DNA of 55,639 nt from an uncultured delta proteobacterium (GCA_903892415.1 CAITIQ010000634.1:1-55639), one strand, 5' to 3'; positions 31,124 through 39,920 are shown, counted from the first letter of the stretch. Program-made: numbers and translations. Notes: generated by a model from the sequence alone, not told the origin.

Positions 31124-31738
31124 ATGACAATCGACGGCTCGTCCAGAGCAACCGGGAAGCACCACGGGGATCTGCGCCAGGCGTTGATGGAGGCGGCGTT
31201 GGAAATGGTGGCTACGGGCGACGAGAACTCGCTTTCGCTCCGAGAAGTCGCGCGTCGAGCCGGCGTCAGCCCCGCCGCGCCCTATCACCATTTCGCGGAC
31301 AAGGAAGCGTTGCTCGCCGCGGTCGCGTGCGAGGGGTTCGAGCGTCTCGCGCAAGCGCTACGCGAGGCAGGGAAGCTCGCGCGCTCCCCGCAAACCAAGC
31401 TTTCGAGGATGGCGGCGGAGTACGTGCGCTTCGCGTTGGCCCACCACGTGCACTACCGCATCATGGTCTCATCGTCGCTGGGGAACGCAGCGGCGCATCC
31501 GGCGTTACATGTCGCGTCAATGAATGCCTTCATGAGCCTCGCCGAGGCCGTTGCTGCGGTGGGCGGCAAGATCCCCGCGCTCGAGGTGAAGCGGCGCGCG
31601 GCCTTCGGTTGGGCGCTCGCTCACGGCATCGTCGAACTCAAGCTCAACGGCGCGCTTACGCCGTTGACCGAGGACGATGCTGAGGCCCTCGCAAAGCATG
31701 TTGGTCGTGAAGTGATGCGCCTGGCAAAGGGCGATTGA
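31124..31738 (+). CDS. TetR/AcrR-family regulator
   Basis: 204 residues from ATG 31124 (the frame is open further upstream into the operator region). The HTH is at residues ~15-60: LRQALMEAALEMVATGDENSLSLREVARRAGVSPAAPYHHFADKEALLAAVACEGF, a canonical TetR recognition helix. The C-terminal ligand domain resembles the WHG/TetR_C_33-type fold (FALAHHVHYRIMVSS, AFGWALAHGIVELKLNGAL). It is divergent from the lactonase-like lipoprotein and is the likely repressor of both genes. The ligand could be a lactone or related small molecule. Confidence 0.9.
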   Translation: MTIDGSSRATGKHHGDLRQALMEAALEMVATGDENSLSLREVARRAGVSPAAPYHHFADKEALLAAVACEGFERLAQALREAGKLARSPQTKLSRMAAEYVRFALAHHVHYRIMVSSSLGNAAAHPALHVASMNAFMSLAEAVAAVGGKIPALEVKRRAAFGWALAHGIVELKLNGALTPLTEDDAEALAKHVGREVMRLAKGD

Positions 31739-31902
31739 CGCATTGGAAGGTTGGGCGAAGCTGCAGTGCGTCGCGTGTCGCGGGGAGGATGCGGCACAAC
31801 GCCTGAGGCGGCACAGCTAGGCACGGTCGGCCTGTGCGCCGCAGCGAAATGCCGGTGTAGCCGGCTTTTGTTCGGTGGCACTGGGCTTGCTTAAGGCGCG
31901 GC

Positions 31903-32907
31903 GTGCCCTTCCAAGCCAAGCCGCTTCTCTTCGCTTCTCTTCTCGCCACGTTGCTCGCCGCTGGATGCTCGAGCGTCGTCTGCGAGTCCGATGGTTGCTG
32001 CGAGCCTGAAGGCTGCTGCGAAGAGGGTGGCTGCCTTCCTCCTTCACCCCATGGTGTGGCCACACCTTGGGAGAGCCTCGGTGGAGCGAACGGGCCGGCG
32101 CCGGCCGGTACCCTGCTTATCAAGCTGACCAGCGCAGAGGGTTTTTGCGCGGCACCGTGGATTTCGGAGCTTACGTGCGGTGAGGAAGCAGCCTGGGAGG
32201 TCGAGGTTCCGCTGCCGCCGCCGCTTCAGTTTGCAGGAGCCACTGTGGATCTGGCTGAGCTAGCCGACTTGGGCGGCGCCTCGTATCGTCAGACGACAAC
32301 AGGTGCAGACTGCTCGATCGAGACCGGGACGCTTAGCGGAACGCTCGAGATCGTCAGCATCGATGAGACGCAGCTCGAGGTTCGTGTCACCTCGGCAACG
32401 CCGAGCATTGCGGAGCTCGAGCAAGGGCTGATCGTCCCGCGCTGCCAAAATCCCGAGCTGCCACAACAAGCGGTCGCCATGACGCAAAGCCAATTCGACC
32501 TCCTTTACGCGCTGCGGGATGGCGAGCCGGAGGCGGAAGCCGAGGATGCTGCCGCAGAGCCTTTCATTGAGGAAACGTTGCGCGTGTTCGTTGACCGCAG
32601 TAGCCCGGCGGCTGGAGCAACCTGCGTTGACCCGCTGGCGCTCTTCGGTGATTGCCAAAACCGGACCACGTTCGACGTGACCTTGCCGCTCGGTTGGCAA
32701 GGGCCGGGGACCTACGATCTTCTCGGGAGCGATATCATCGTCAACGAAGCTACATCGCTCGTCGGCGAAGCCGAGTGCACGCGGGCCGAGAGCTCGTGGA
32801 CGAGCGGGCAGATCGAGATCATCGCCAACACACCGACGTTGCTACATGTGGTGCTCAACGACGGTGCCGGCACCGTCGTCGACGCCATCGCGACCCGTTG
32901 CAACTGA
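31903..32907 (+). CDS. lipoprotein with Cys-rich linker
   Basis: 334 residues from GTG 31903. The signal peptide ends LLAAGC, followed by a compact Cys-rich linker with repeated EGCC/PEGC units (SDGCCEPEGCCEEGGC). The mature domain of ~280 residues is beta-rich with Cys pairs and ends in TRCN. No known family is recognised. It is probably a surface or periplasmic lipoprotein. It stands alone; the next gene is 130 bp downstream. Confidence 0.7.
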   Translation: MPFQAKPLLFASLLATLLAAGCSSVVCESDGCCEPEGCCEEGGCLPPSPHGVATPWESLGGANGPAPAGTLLIKLTSAEGFCAAPWISELTCGEEAAWEVEVPLPPPLQFAGATVDLAELADLGGASYRQTTTGADCSIETGTLSGTLEIVSIDETQLEVRVTSATPSIAELEQGLIVPRCQNPELPQQAVAMTQSQFDLLYALRDGEPEAEAEDAAAEPFIEETLRVFVDRSSPAAGATCVDPLALFGDCQNRTTFDVTLPLGWQGPGTYDLLGSDIIVNEATSLVGEAECTRAESSWTSGQIEIIANTPTLLHVVLNDGAGTVVDAIATRCN

Positions 32908-33039
32908 ACGCGGCCATCAGCGCTTGGGCGCTGCCTTGCTGGAGAGCCGGGGGCGCCCTTACGGCCCAGGTGCGTTCGGGTTTCGATTTTGTTTGCTCGC
33001 TTGCAACCGAGCGAGCTGCTCGCCCGTAACCGTAGCACC

Positions 33040-33486
33040 ATGGCCTCTACCCCCGCCTCTGCGAGCCTAACCGCGCGCTTCGCGAGGCAGCACGATGAGC
33101 TTGGTCGGCTGGCCAAGGCCTTGCTCGCGGAGCTCGATACCCGCACCTTGGCCGTGGACGCTTCACGCGCGCGCCGATCGCTTGCGACCTTCTCCGGCCA
33201 ACTTCGCGTGCACGCCGTCATGGAGCAGGAGGCGCTCTATCCGCGACTACTGGCCGCTTCGGAGCCTCACATCGTGGCGAAGGCGCAGGCCCTGCTGGAG
33301 GATGTTGGGACCGTGTACGACGCGTTCTTCGATTATCTGAAGGCCTACCCCGACGCCGCCTCGATCCAGGCTGACCCAGCCGAGTTCTCACGCCGCACGA
33401 TGCAGACGCTGTATCGGCTGCGCGTGCGAATGAAGCGTGAGGATGAGGAGCTCTATCCGTTGGTTGAAGAGGCAGCCTTGCTCTGA
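33040..33486 (+). CDS. hemerythrin-like HHE domain protein
   Basis: 148 residues from ATG 33040. The four-helix pattern has metal ligands in FARQHDELGRL (His), LRVHAVMEQEALYPRLL (His and Glu) and RMKREDEELYPLVEEA (Glu), close to the hemerythrin HHE consensus, although one usual His-containing motif is weak. Such domains bind a di-iron centre for oxygen or redox sensing, or protect against oxidants. No signal peptide is seen, so it is cytoplasmic. It is convergent with the phosphatase gene. Confidence 0.8.
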   Translation: MASTPASASLTARFARQHDELGRLAKALLAELDTRTLAVDASRARRSLATFSGQLRVHAVMEQEALYPRLLAASEPHIVAKAQALLEDVGTVYDAFFDYLKAYPDAASIQADPAEFSRRTMQTLYRLRVRMKREDEELYPLVEEAALL

Positions 33487-33508
33487 GCTCAAGGCCTGAG
33501 CTCGCCGC

Positions 33509-35206
33509 TCATCCCTGCAGATCGATGATCTGGCCACTGCGGCTCAGGACCTCCTCGCGCAGCGCTCCGAAGATCGGCGTGCGCGAGTTGACCACGACGT
33601 GAAGCGGCTGCCGTAGGTGCGCCGCGGCTTGCTCGCTGGCCCAGTGAATCGCCTGCCAGATGTCGCTCAGTGGGTTCTGAAACACGCCCCCGCCGATCAG
33701 GGTGAGCAGGACGTGGCTCTTGCCGAGCGCGACGGCGGAAAGCAGGGGGCCGAGGTAGCTCGCGCGCAAGAGTTGCCTGCGCACCACGGCTAGCTCCTCC
33801 GAGCCGTCGTCGCGCCCGTAGCTGCCTTGCGCGATGGTGGAGGTCAACACTTGGCAGATGGTCTTGTGGCCAAGCACGGGGCCGCTCCAATCGTGGCCGA
33901 AGACGACCTCGATATCTTCGTGCAGACCAACGCGCGCATGCTCGAAACGCTCGAGCAGCGCTTGGGCGAGCGCGGCCTTGTCGCGGATCGCGGCGCCTTG
34001 CAGATAGCCGCAGCGCAGCTCAGCCACCTGCGGCTCGAATACGTCCGCAAGGAAGTTGAGCTGCTGCGCGTTGGTCTGCACGAACCTAGACCCACGGCGA
34101 TCGAGCGGCGCTGCATAGTGACGCAAGAGCACGCCGGGAAAAGCCGAGATCGAAGCGCGCGGACCTTGCGTATAGTCGTGCAAATAGTCGAGCACCGGCA
34201 CCACGCAGGCATCCGGCGCCTCGAGCCCGTTGAACTGCGAGGCGACCTGGAACAGATCGCCAGCGCCCGCGGTGGCTTGTAGCGCGCCGATGTCGCCGAG
34301 GGGATGGGCACCGCTGAGCACCGCCAGCGTCAGTTTTGCTGGTTGTTGCGGCTTGGCCGGCAGTCGCTGACGCAGCTCGGCGATGCTCGGCGTGGAGAAG
34401 CGGCCTGCCGCAAAGTTGCGGCCGGCGGCAACCAAGGTTGCGAAGCCTTGCTCATCGAAGCTGAAGGCGGCCGGCCCGCGCGCGCTGACCTCGGCCTCCA
34501 CCGCGGCTACGAGCTTTGCTACCGCTGGCTTGCTCTTTTCTCCGCCGTGGGTGCGGGCGGTCAGCGCTGCCCAGCCTTCGCGCGCGCCAAACAGCGTCTC
34601 GAACCAAGAGCGACTTTCGCTGGCCTCTGGCTTCGCCGGCGCAACCTTGCTTCCGGTCGAGTCCGCGGCCGGCTTGCAGAAGCCGCGGATGTAACGCTTT
34701 TGTGCATCGTTCTCCGGGCAGAGCGGATCCTGCCGGACGCGCACCAAGTTGGAAAGGATGGTCTCGTAGGGGATGCCGCGGCGCGCGAGGTAGCAGCCGG
34801 CGATGGTGCCCGTTCGCCCGATGCCGCCCATGCAGTGAATGACGATGCGACCACCAGCGGCCTCGTGCTCCTCGATCGCGCTGAGCAGCTGCTCGACCTC
34901 GCTGCGTTTGGCCGGGATGCCCCCGTCGGGGATGGGCAGCCGCTTGACCACCAAACCGAGCTCACTGGCCCTTACGTACAAGTCGCTGATGTCTGCCGGC
35001 GATAGCTCGTGCTCTTCGAGCAAGCCCACCAACATGGTGACGCCTTTGCGCTTGAGCTCCTCAAGATCCAGCTCGAGGTCGCGCGCCCACTCGTAGCCGC
35101 GCGTGCTCTTCCGATGCTGGCCGGGGGCGAAGGTCAGGCCGACCCGAGCAGGCTCATCGAGCCAGTCGATGCGCAACGGATGGCTGATGGAGGTGCGTTG
35201 TTCCAT
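33509..35206 (-). CDS. dual-specificity phosphatase fused to a macro-like domain
   Basis: 565 residues from ATG 35206. The N-terminal ~195 residues form a cysteine phosphatase: general acid D94 in PIPDGG, then the CX5R loop HCMGGIGRTG (Cys125, Arg131). The start FAPGQHRKSTRGYEWARDLELDLEELK is of the CDKN3-like type. The C-terminal ~330 residues form a second domain with alternating strands and helices (LAVLSGAHPLGDIGALQATAGAGDLFQVASQFNGLE; YTQGPRASISAFPGVLLRHY), in line with macro-like or poly(ADP-ribose)-hydrolase-like folds. Together they suggest recognition and removal of phosphate or ADP-ribose marks. The fusion is rare in my knowledge. No signal peptide is seen, so it is cytoplasmic. Confidence 0.75.
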   Translation of the reverse strand: MEQRTSISHPLRIDWLDEPARVGLTFAPGQHRKSTRGYEWARDLELDLEELKRKGVTMLVGLLEEHELSPADISDLYVRASELGLVVKRLPIPDGGIPAKRSEVEQLLSAIEEHEAAGGRIVIHCMGGIGRTGTIAGCYLARRGIPYETILSNLVRVRQDPLCPENDAQKRYIRGFCKPAADSTGSKVAPAKPEASESRSWFETLFGAREGWAALTARTHGGEKSKPAVAKLVAAVEAEVSARGPAAFSFDEQGFATLVAAGRNFAAGRFSTPSIAELRQRLPAKPQQPAKLTLAVLSGAHPLGDIGALQATAGAGDLFQVASQFNGLEAPDACVVPVLDYLHDYTQGPRASISAFPGVLLRHYAAPLDRRGSRFVQTNAQQLNFLADVFEPQVAELRCGYLQGAAIRDKAALAQALLERFEHARVGLHEDIEVVFGHDWSGPVLGHKTICQVLTSTIAQGSYGRDDGSEELAVVRRQLLRASYLGPLLSAVALGKSHVLLTLIGGGVFQNPLSDIWQAIHWASEQAAAHLRQPLHVVVNSRTPIFGALREEVLSRSGQIIDLQG

Positions 35207-35357
35207 CCGTGCAGCATAGCCAGCCCTTGGTGGCAGCGGTGTGTGGCCGAATTGCCCCATGCGTCAGCCGCGCACACTCGAACAGCGCACGGCGCGCTGG
35301 CTGCGAGGATTGCCGCACTTTTGCTCGTGGTGCTGCTCTTGCTGCACCCTCAGGATG

Positions 35358-35648
35358 ATGAACGCAACTCCGGGCACCAACACCGTAGGCTTGAAGCCGC
35401 TTTCAACCGAACTCAGCGGCTGGGAGAACGAGGGTGGCTCTCCTGCACCAAGGCCTGTTCGTAAGGTGGAGGTGCCCAGCCGTCTCGTGCGCACGATCGA
35501 GGGTTTGCGCAGCCTCGCGCAAGAACATCCGTATCTGACCTTGGGCGCGGTGTTCGGACTGGGTCTGGTGTTGGGCAGTCGACCACGCGCAAAGACCTTG
35601 GTGCGTTTGGCCACCAAGGTCTTTTTGTTCGCAATGCGCGTGGGCTGA
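35358..35648 (+). CDS. small single-helix membrane protein
   Basis: 96 residues from ATG 35358 (the frame extends further, but with random composition). A charged N-terminal half (VRKVEVPSRLVRTIEGLRSLAQEHPYL) is followed by one hydrophobic helix (TLGAVFGLGLVLGSR) and a basic end. The layout resembles ElaB/YqjD/DUF883-type membrane-anchored proteins that can contact ribosomes, though the match is weak. It is convergent with the SH3/NlpC-like gene. Confidence 0.55.
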   Translation: MNATPGTNTVGLKPLSTELSGWENEGGSPAPRPVRKVEVPSRLVRTIEGLRSLAQEHPYLTLGAVFGLGLVLGSRPRAKTLVRLATKVFLFAMRVG

Positions 35649-35683
35649 GTGGCGCGCGGGCCGAGTCGCGCGCGCCGCGTGGC

Positions 35684-36589
35684 TCAGTAGCCGGTGCGAC
35701 GAATGCCGTGATACGCGTTGGTTGCGGTGCGCAGGCCTTCGATGCAGCCGGCCGAGCAACCTTTGCACTCGTAGGCGTACATCGAGCCCCAGCCGTCACC
35801 CGAGCCGTACATGAAGATGTGGCCGGCGCCGTTGCTGCGATAAACCATCGCGTCAGCCTCGAGCATGCTGTCGCGCGGGACGGTCTTCCATTGGCTGGTG
35901 TCGTTGTTGAAGTCGGCCGTGCTGTAGGGGTGCTCGTCGTCGCTCATCACGGTGTTCGTCGAAGGGACCTGCCAAACCTTGGCGGCGAGGCCGGAGCAGT
36001 CACCGCCGTATTGGCCGCTGTGGCTGCAGTTCGGGCAGCTGCCGGAGCAGGAGCCCTCGTTCGACGAGGTCACGCCGTTCTCAGCGAAGCGGCCGTGTCC
36101 CCACCAGTAGGAGAAGCCCATGGCGATCTTGGCGCGAGCGATGGCTTGAGCGCGCTTCGAGCCAACGGGGTTTTGCGGGTCTTGCGGATCGGCCGGGTCT
36201 TGCGGATCGGCCGGATCAGCCGGGGGTTGCGGCGAGGAGACGAGCTGCAGGTATTGGCCGTAGGCCCAGCCCACGGTGCCGTTGTGCTTCACTTTGTAGA
36301 AGCCGTTCGACGGGGCGGATTGCTCGACCGTGACCTTCGACCCGTTGGGGATGGTGTACATGATCGTGTTCGAGGTCGAAGGGCCCTTGCGCAGGTTTAG
36401 GTTAGCCGTGGTCTTGAGCGTGGAGCCGACGGGAACCGAGCTCGACAACGCGTCAGAGTTTTGCACCGACTCATCGGCTCCCTGCAGCGCCTCGTCATCA
36501 AGCGTTCCTCCGCCGGGGGTGCAGGCGGTAGCAACGACAAGGGCAGCGGGTGCAACGAGAAGCATCAGTCGGCGTAGGTTGGCGTACAT
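35684..36589 (-). CDS. SH3b/NlpC-P60-like peptidoglycan lipoprotein
   Basis: 301 residues. The lipobox is VVATAC (Cys23). A bacterial SH3 domain at ~50-115 (STLKTTANLNLRKGPSTSNTIMYTIPNGSKVTV, GTVGWAYGQYLQL) is followed by a Pro/Asp linker and an NlpC/P60-like domain. That domain has the nucleophile region YGGDCSGLAAKVW and a distal GHIFMYGSGDGWGSMY that supplies His, with several Cys (CSGSCPNC, CKGCSAGC). This is the common arrangement of cell-wall endopeptidases that cut D-glutamyl-diamino acid bonds. It would act in the periplasm or at the surface. It is divergent from the propeller gene across a strong inverted repeat. Confidence 0.8.
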   Translation of the reverse strand: MYANLRRLMLLVAPAALVVATACTPGGGTLDDEALQGADESVQNSDALSSSVPVGSTLKTTANLNLRKGPSTSNTIMYTIPNGSKVTVEQSAPSNGFYKVKHNGTVGWAYGQYLQLVSSPQPPADPADPQDPADPQDPQNPVGSKRAQAIARAKIAMGFSYWWGHGRFAENGVTSSNEGSCSGSCPNCSHSGQYGGDCSGLAAKVWQVPSTNTVMSDDEHPYSTADFNNDTSQWKTVPRDSMLEADAMVYRSNGAGHIFMYGSGDGWGSMYAYECKGCSAGCIEGLRTATNAYHGIRRTGY

Positions 36590-36624
36590 TGTCGGCGTCG
36601 CTCTCTTTTAGGGACGAGGTTGCG

Positions 36625-36655
36625 TGGCACGTCTCCTTCATCAATCAACGTGCCA
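36625..36655. promoter_or_regulatory. 8-bp inverted repeat between divergent genes
   Basis: TGGCACGT (36625-36632) and ACGTGCCA (36648-36655) form perfect arms with a 15-nt spacer, ending one base before an ATG of the downstream frame. It could be an operator or a 5'-UTR hairpin that masks the ribosome site. Position between divergent promoters favours an operator. Confidence 0.55.
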
Positions 36656-36691
36656 ATGAAGACCGGATCCAGCGTTAAGGTCGGTACAGGA

Positions 36692-37753
36692 ATGCGCAAA
36701 AGTACGTGGTTGGTCGTGGGTGTAGGCGCGGTGGCTACGGCGGCCCTCATCGGCCGTTCGTGTGCTCGTTCAGTAACGCCGCAGAAAACCGCGGAGACGG
36801 TTGAAACCGCGGGAACTACAGTGATTCCTCGTACCCACAAACGAATACCTGGCCCTCAAACATCAGCCAAATCTTCGGCCTTAACACCTACATCGCGCCA
36901 GGATCGGAAGTCCCCCTGGGGTGGGGGCAAAGATGCTCTGGGGCGTGATCAACCAAGTGAGGGAAGCCCAAGTGGGCCGATGAGCTTCACCATGGGGCCA
37001 GGTGGCAAGATGTACGTGCTCGATCAGGTCAATGACCGGGTGGTGCGGATCGATGCAGACGGCAAGCGCACCGCTTTGCCGATCGCAGCGCCAACAACGC
37101 AAGACCTCGTCGTTGGCGCTGACGGAACCATGGCGCTGCTGGATCGCTTTCAGGGCAAGGAGGTCGCGCTCTACGACGACCAAGGCAACCCGATCGGCGC
37201 GCTACCGCTGGTGGGCGAGGGGCTCGACAACCCTGGCCTGGTAACCGGCGTGTTCGTCGACGGCACGGACGTTTATGCCGAGCGCGAGCATGGGCCGCTG
37301 GTGAAGGTTGGTACCACCGACGGCAAGCCGGCCGAGCCACGCAGCGAGATCCCTGGCCGTCCAACGCGAGACGGCAAGGCCTTCATTAAAGCCGGCATCA
37401 TCGATGCACCGACGGGGCGTGCGTACGTTGCGGCCAACGCGCGGCCGTCGGAACAGCACATGTACACGCGCGAGTTGAAGCTCGAGGCGCCGATCCACTC
37501 GATTCAGCTGCTCGACACCGACCTGACCGGGCAGATCTACTTTGCGGCGCAGGTCGAGGAGGAAGGCAACGACGTGATCCTGCTGGTGTGTTTGGAGCAA
37601 CAAACAGGCGTTGCTTCGGGGACGGCGATCTTGCCGGCCAACACGCTCCCGGAGGAGAGCTTTCGCGATCTGATCGTGCTGGACGAAGGCGGCGTGATGC
37701 TCGCGCTGCGCAGCGAAGAGGGCGTCAGCTACGAGTATTACGACTGTGAGTAG
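36692..37753 (+). CDS. NHL-type beta-propeller protein with signal anchor
   Basis: 353 residues from ATG 36692 (an ATG at 36656 adds 12 residues but abuts the inverted repeat). An N-terminal basic/hydrophobic signal anchor (MRKSTWLVVGVGAVATAALIG) is followed by a ~70-residue disordered linker. The rest is a beta-propeller of NHL type: SFTMGPGGKMYVLDQVNDRVVRIDADGKRTALPI; DLVVGADGTMALLDRF; HSIQLLDTDLTGQIYFAAQ. No catalytic motif is seen. It is exported or membrane-tethered and probably binds other proteins or glycans. Confidence 0.75.
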   Translation: MRKSTWLVVGVGAVATAALIGRSCARSVTPQKTAETVETAGTTVIPRTHKRIPGPQTSAKSSALTPTSRQDRKSPWGGGKDALGRDQPSEGSPSGPMSFTMGPGGKMYVLDQVNDRVVRIDADGKRTALPIAAPTTQDLVVGADGTMALLDRFQGKEVALYDDQGNPIGALPLVGEGLDNPGLVTGVFVDGTDVYAEREHGPLVKVGTTDGKPAEPRSEIPGRPTRDGKAFIKAGIIDAPTGRAYVAANARPSEQHMYTRELKLEAPIHSIQLLDTDLTGQIYFAAQVEEEGNDVILLVCLEQQTGVASGTAILPANTLPEESFRDLIVLDEGGVMLALRSEEGVSYEYYDCE

Positions 37754-37849
37754 CGGCTATTCGCGGTGCTGTGTCAGGCTTGCCGGCCTGATTCGATCGA
37801 CCAGTCATGCTCGACGCGGCCTCGGAGGCCTGGTAGCCAGCGTGCGCCC

Positions 37850-38227
37850 GTGACCGCCCTTTACTTTACCGCCACTGAGTTCGACTTTGAGCCGGAGGAT
37901 GACGACTTCTTGGCGATGGTGTTCTTGAAAGGGACGCGTGGCAGCGCGCGTGAGTACCTGTGCCTCACCCGCTTTACCGACGAGCAAGACGACGGTCGCA
38001 TCTCGATCGAGGTGAGCGAACAGACGCGGCAAACCTACGACGGTATCGAGCGTTTCACCTTGGCCGTGGGCGGGCTTTCGCTGGAGCTCACGGAGGAAGC
38101 CAGTCGCGCCTTGGGCACCAGCAGCGTGGCGATCGGCTTTGCGTTGGAGGCCGAACAGTTTGACCGCCTGCACGCAGCGCTGCGCTCGATCTTTCGTGAT
38201 CGCAAAAAGGCCCTCGTACTCGCCTAG
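37850..38227 (+). CDS. Imm10-like immunity protein
   Basis: 125 residues from GTG 37850 (the longer frame lacks conservation). The pattern FDFEPEDDDFLAMVFL, then TDEQDDGRISIEVSEQTRQTYDGIERFTLAVGGLSLELTEEASRALGTSSVAIGFALEAEQFDRLHAALRSIF, resembles the Imm10 immunity family of polymorphic toxin systems. No cognate toxin, secretion module or second immunity gene is visible nearby, so it would be an orphan antidote; it may also be a standalone protein. It ends on a CTAG shared with the stop of the opposing RNase H gene. Confidence 0.65.
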   Translation: MTALYFTATEFDFEPEDDDFLAMVFLKGTRGSAREYLCLTRFTDEQDDGRISIEVSEQTRQTYDGIERFTLAVGGLSLELTEEASRALGTSSVAIGFALEAEQFDRLHAALRSIFRDRKKALVLA

Positions 38228-38736
38228 CGGACGCGGCCGCGTCCCACGGGGCGAGAGTTCGAAGCGAGCTTCTCTCGCGCAGCAAGTTGGGCCTTTGCTT
38301 CGCGAGCACCTTGTGCGGCGAGCGCGTCGGCACGCTCGTTGCCAGCGTTGCCGTTGTGAGCGCGCAGCCAACGGAAGCTCAGGTTCAGCTGCCGCTCCCG
38401 CGCGGCGCGCTCGATGCGGCGCACGCTATCCACGATGGTTGGGTCGACCTTAGCGAAGCCAGTGGTCGCCCAGCTCGCAAGCCGCTTCTCCAGGTTCTCC
38501 ACCAGCGCTTGGTTGTCGGAGAAGACGGTGACTGTCGAGCCTTCGGCCACGACCTCCAAGGCTTCGGCAACGGCCTGATACTCCATCACCTTGGCCAAGG
38601 TTTTGAAGGCGCTTCCATAGCCTTCGCTGATGGGTCCAGCGGAGGACCGCAGCACGAAGCCCCAGCCGCCAGGCGCTTCGTGGCCCGCTTTGCATGATCC
38701 GTCGGTGTAGCAAAGGATCTCGCTTACCTTGCTCAC
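38224..38736 (-). CDS. ribonuclease HI family protein
   Basis: 170 residues from GTG 38736 (a GTG at 38748 adds four). The catalytic acidic set is visible: D in CYTDGSCKAG, E in MEYQAVAEAL, D in VFSDNQALVENLE and D in NERADALAAQGA, with the family Gly-Trp core GGWGFVLR. RNase HI removes RNA from RNA-DNA hybrids. The C-terminus carries an extra basic tail (REKLASNSRPVGRGRVR). It is complete and of family length. It is convergent with the Imm10-like gene, sharing a stop. Confidence 0.85.
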   Translation of the reverse strand: MSKVSEILCYTDGSCKAGHEAPGGWGFVLRSSAGPISEGYGSAFKTLAKVMEYQAVAEALEVVAEGSTVTVFSDNQALVENLEKRLASWATTGFAKVDPTIVDSVRRIERAARERQLNLSFRWLRAHNGNAGNERADALAAQGAREAKAQLAAREKLASNSRPVGRGRVR

Positions 38737-38819
38737 GGCAGGCACCACGCCGCGGATGGTGCGGCTCCGTTGCGCAGGCTGTCAACGTGGAGGTCCAGAA
38801 TTGCGCGGATCCAGGCTCG

Positions 38820-39920
38820 CTACTTCGAGCCGAATAGCACGGCTTTGTTGCGCACGACCTTGTTGATGAACGCGTCGTCGATTTTCGCGTTGATGGTCTT
38901 CTTGGCCTTGTCCTGATTGTACTCGCTGAGTTTGCCTTGCAGGTCCACGCGGTCCCCGACCTCGAGCTTGAGCGGTACAGCTTTAGTGACGACCGCGATG
39001 GTGATCTTGGTCTCCACGCGCTTGTAGGAGCAATCCTGGGTCACAGCCGGCACGCCGCCACTGGTGCCAACGACCGACTTGCAGTTGTAGGGCTCGCTCG
39101 CGATTTTTGCTCCGACGATCGTGAAGCCGGTGTCGCTCACCGCCGTCACCTTCTTCTCGGTACTGCCGTTAGCGACGTTGGCGCCATCGCCTTCGGAGTT
39201 GATCCAAACCGTTGCTCCTACCGAGGGCCCAGTGTCAAAGGACTGGCCCTCCTCAGAGGGCTTTTCATACAAGGCCGCGGCAACCTTGGCGCCTGCCTCA
39301 CGCGCCGCCTCGAGCTCTTGTCGCCGGGCCTTCGCCAGCGGGAAGCTATCGGTCAGGTCCTCGGAGGTCAGGTACCGGATCCCGAGCGAGCTGTACTCGC
39401 CTTTGGAGGCGCCAAGCAGAAAGCGATCATGTTCCTCCTCCTTCGAGCCGAGCGCACGGCCATGTTTCATGAAGCCGGTGTCGATGCCGAGCGAGACCAT
39501 GAAGGGGTAGGTCGCAAACTCGACCTTGGCGGCGCGATGAATCTCTGCGGCGGCAGCAGCGATCGGAAACTGTAGGAGGTAGCTGTTCTCCGACTTCTTC
39601 GCCGCGGGGTTGCTCGACGTCTTCGTCCACAACGCGCGCAGCGCCTCGGTCTTTTCGTAGTGGTTGCCCGAGGAAGCTTTGATCGACTGCACCTCCTTGG
39701 TCAGTTGGCTCGAGAGCGGCTCGATCTCGGCCCACCACGCGGGGAACGCCGCGTCGGCCTGGGTCAGCCACTTGCTGGCGCCTGGGCTCGCGCCGTCGGC
39801 GGAACTACCGGCGTTGCTGCCCGAGGCTTGGTTGGGCGAACCAGTACCGAGACCTTCGACCTTGAACAGGCTGCAGTTGGTGAGCGCGATCAGACAGGAG
39901 GCGAGTACGAGATTCTTCAT
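38820..39920 (-). CDS. lipoprotein of unknown function
   Basis: 366 residues from ATG 39920 with an AAGGAA ribosome-site-like sequence; the upstream extension is not conserved. The signal peptide MKNLVLASCLIALTNC has lipobox LTNC. The mature part has a helical N-terminal half (TQADAAFPAWWAEIEPLSSQLTKEV) and a beta-rich C-terminal half (VGATVWINSEGDGANVANGSTEKKVTAVSDTGFTIVG; KLEVGDRVDLQGKLSEY) that looks like an OB or SH3-like barrel. No family is named. It is divergent from the next lipoprotein with ~195 bp between them. Confidence 0.65.
   Translation of the reverse strand: MKNLVLASCLIALTNCSLFKVEGLGTGSPNQASGSNAGSSADGASPGASKWLTQADAAFPAWWAEIEPLSSQLTKEVQSIKASSGNHYEKTEALRALWTKTSSNPAAKKSENSYLLQFPIAAAAAEIHRAAKVEFATYPFMVSLGIDTGFMKHGRALGSKEEEHDRFLLGASKGEYSSLGIRYLTSEDLTDSFPLAKARRQELEAAREAGAKVAAALYEKPSEEGQSFDTGPSVGATVWINSEGDGANVANGSTEKKVTAVSDTGFTIVGAKIASEPYNCKSVVGTSGGVPAVTQDCSYKRVETKITIAVVTKAVPLKLEVGDRVDLQGKLSEYNQDKAKKTINAKIDDAFINKVVRNKAVLFGSK

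Noticed and set aside
37850..38748. A toxin-immunity pair formed by the Imm10-like gene and RNase HI
   Set aside because: RNase HI keeps a normal housekeeping layout with no toxin delivery domain, and the genes are convergent, not an operon.
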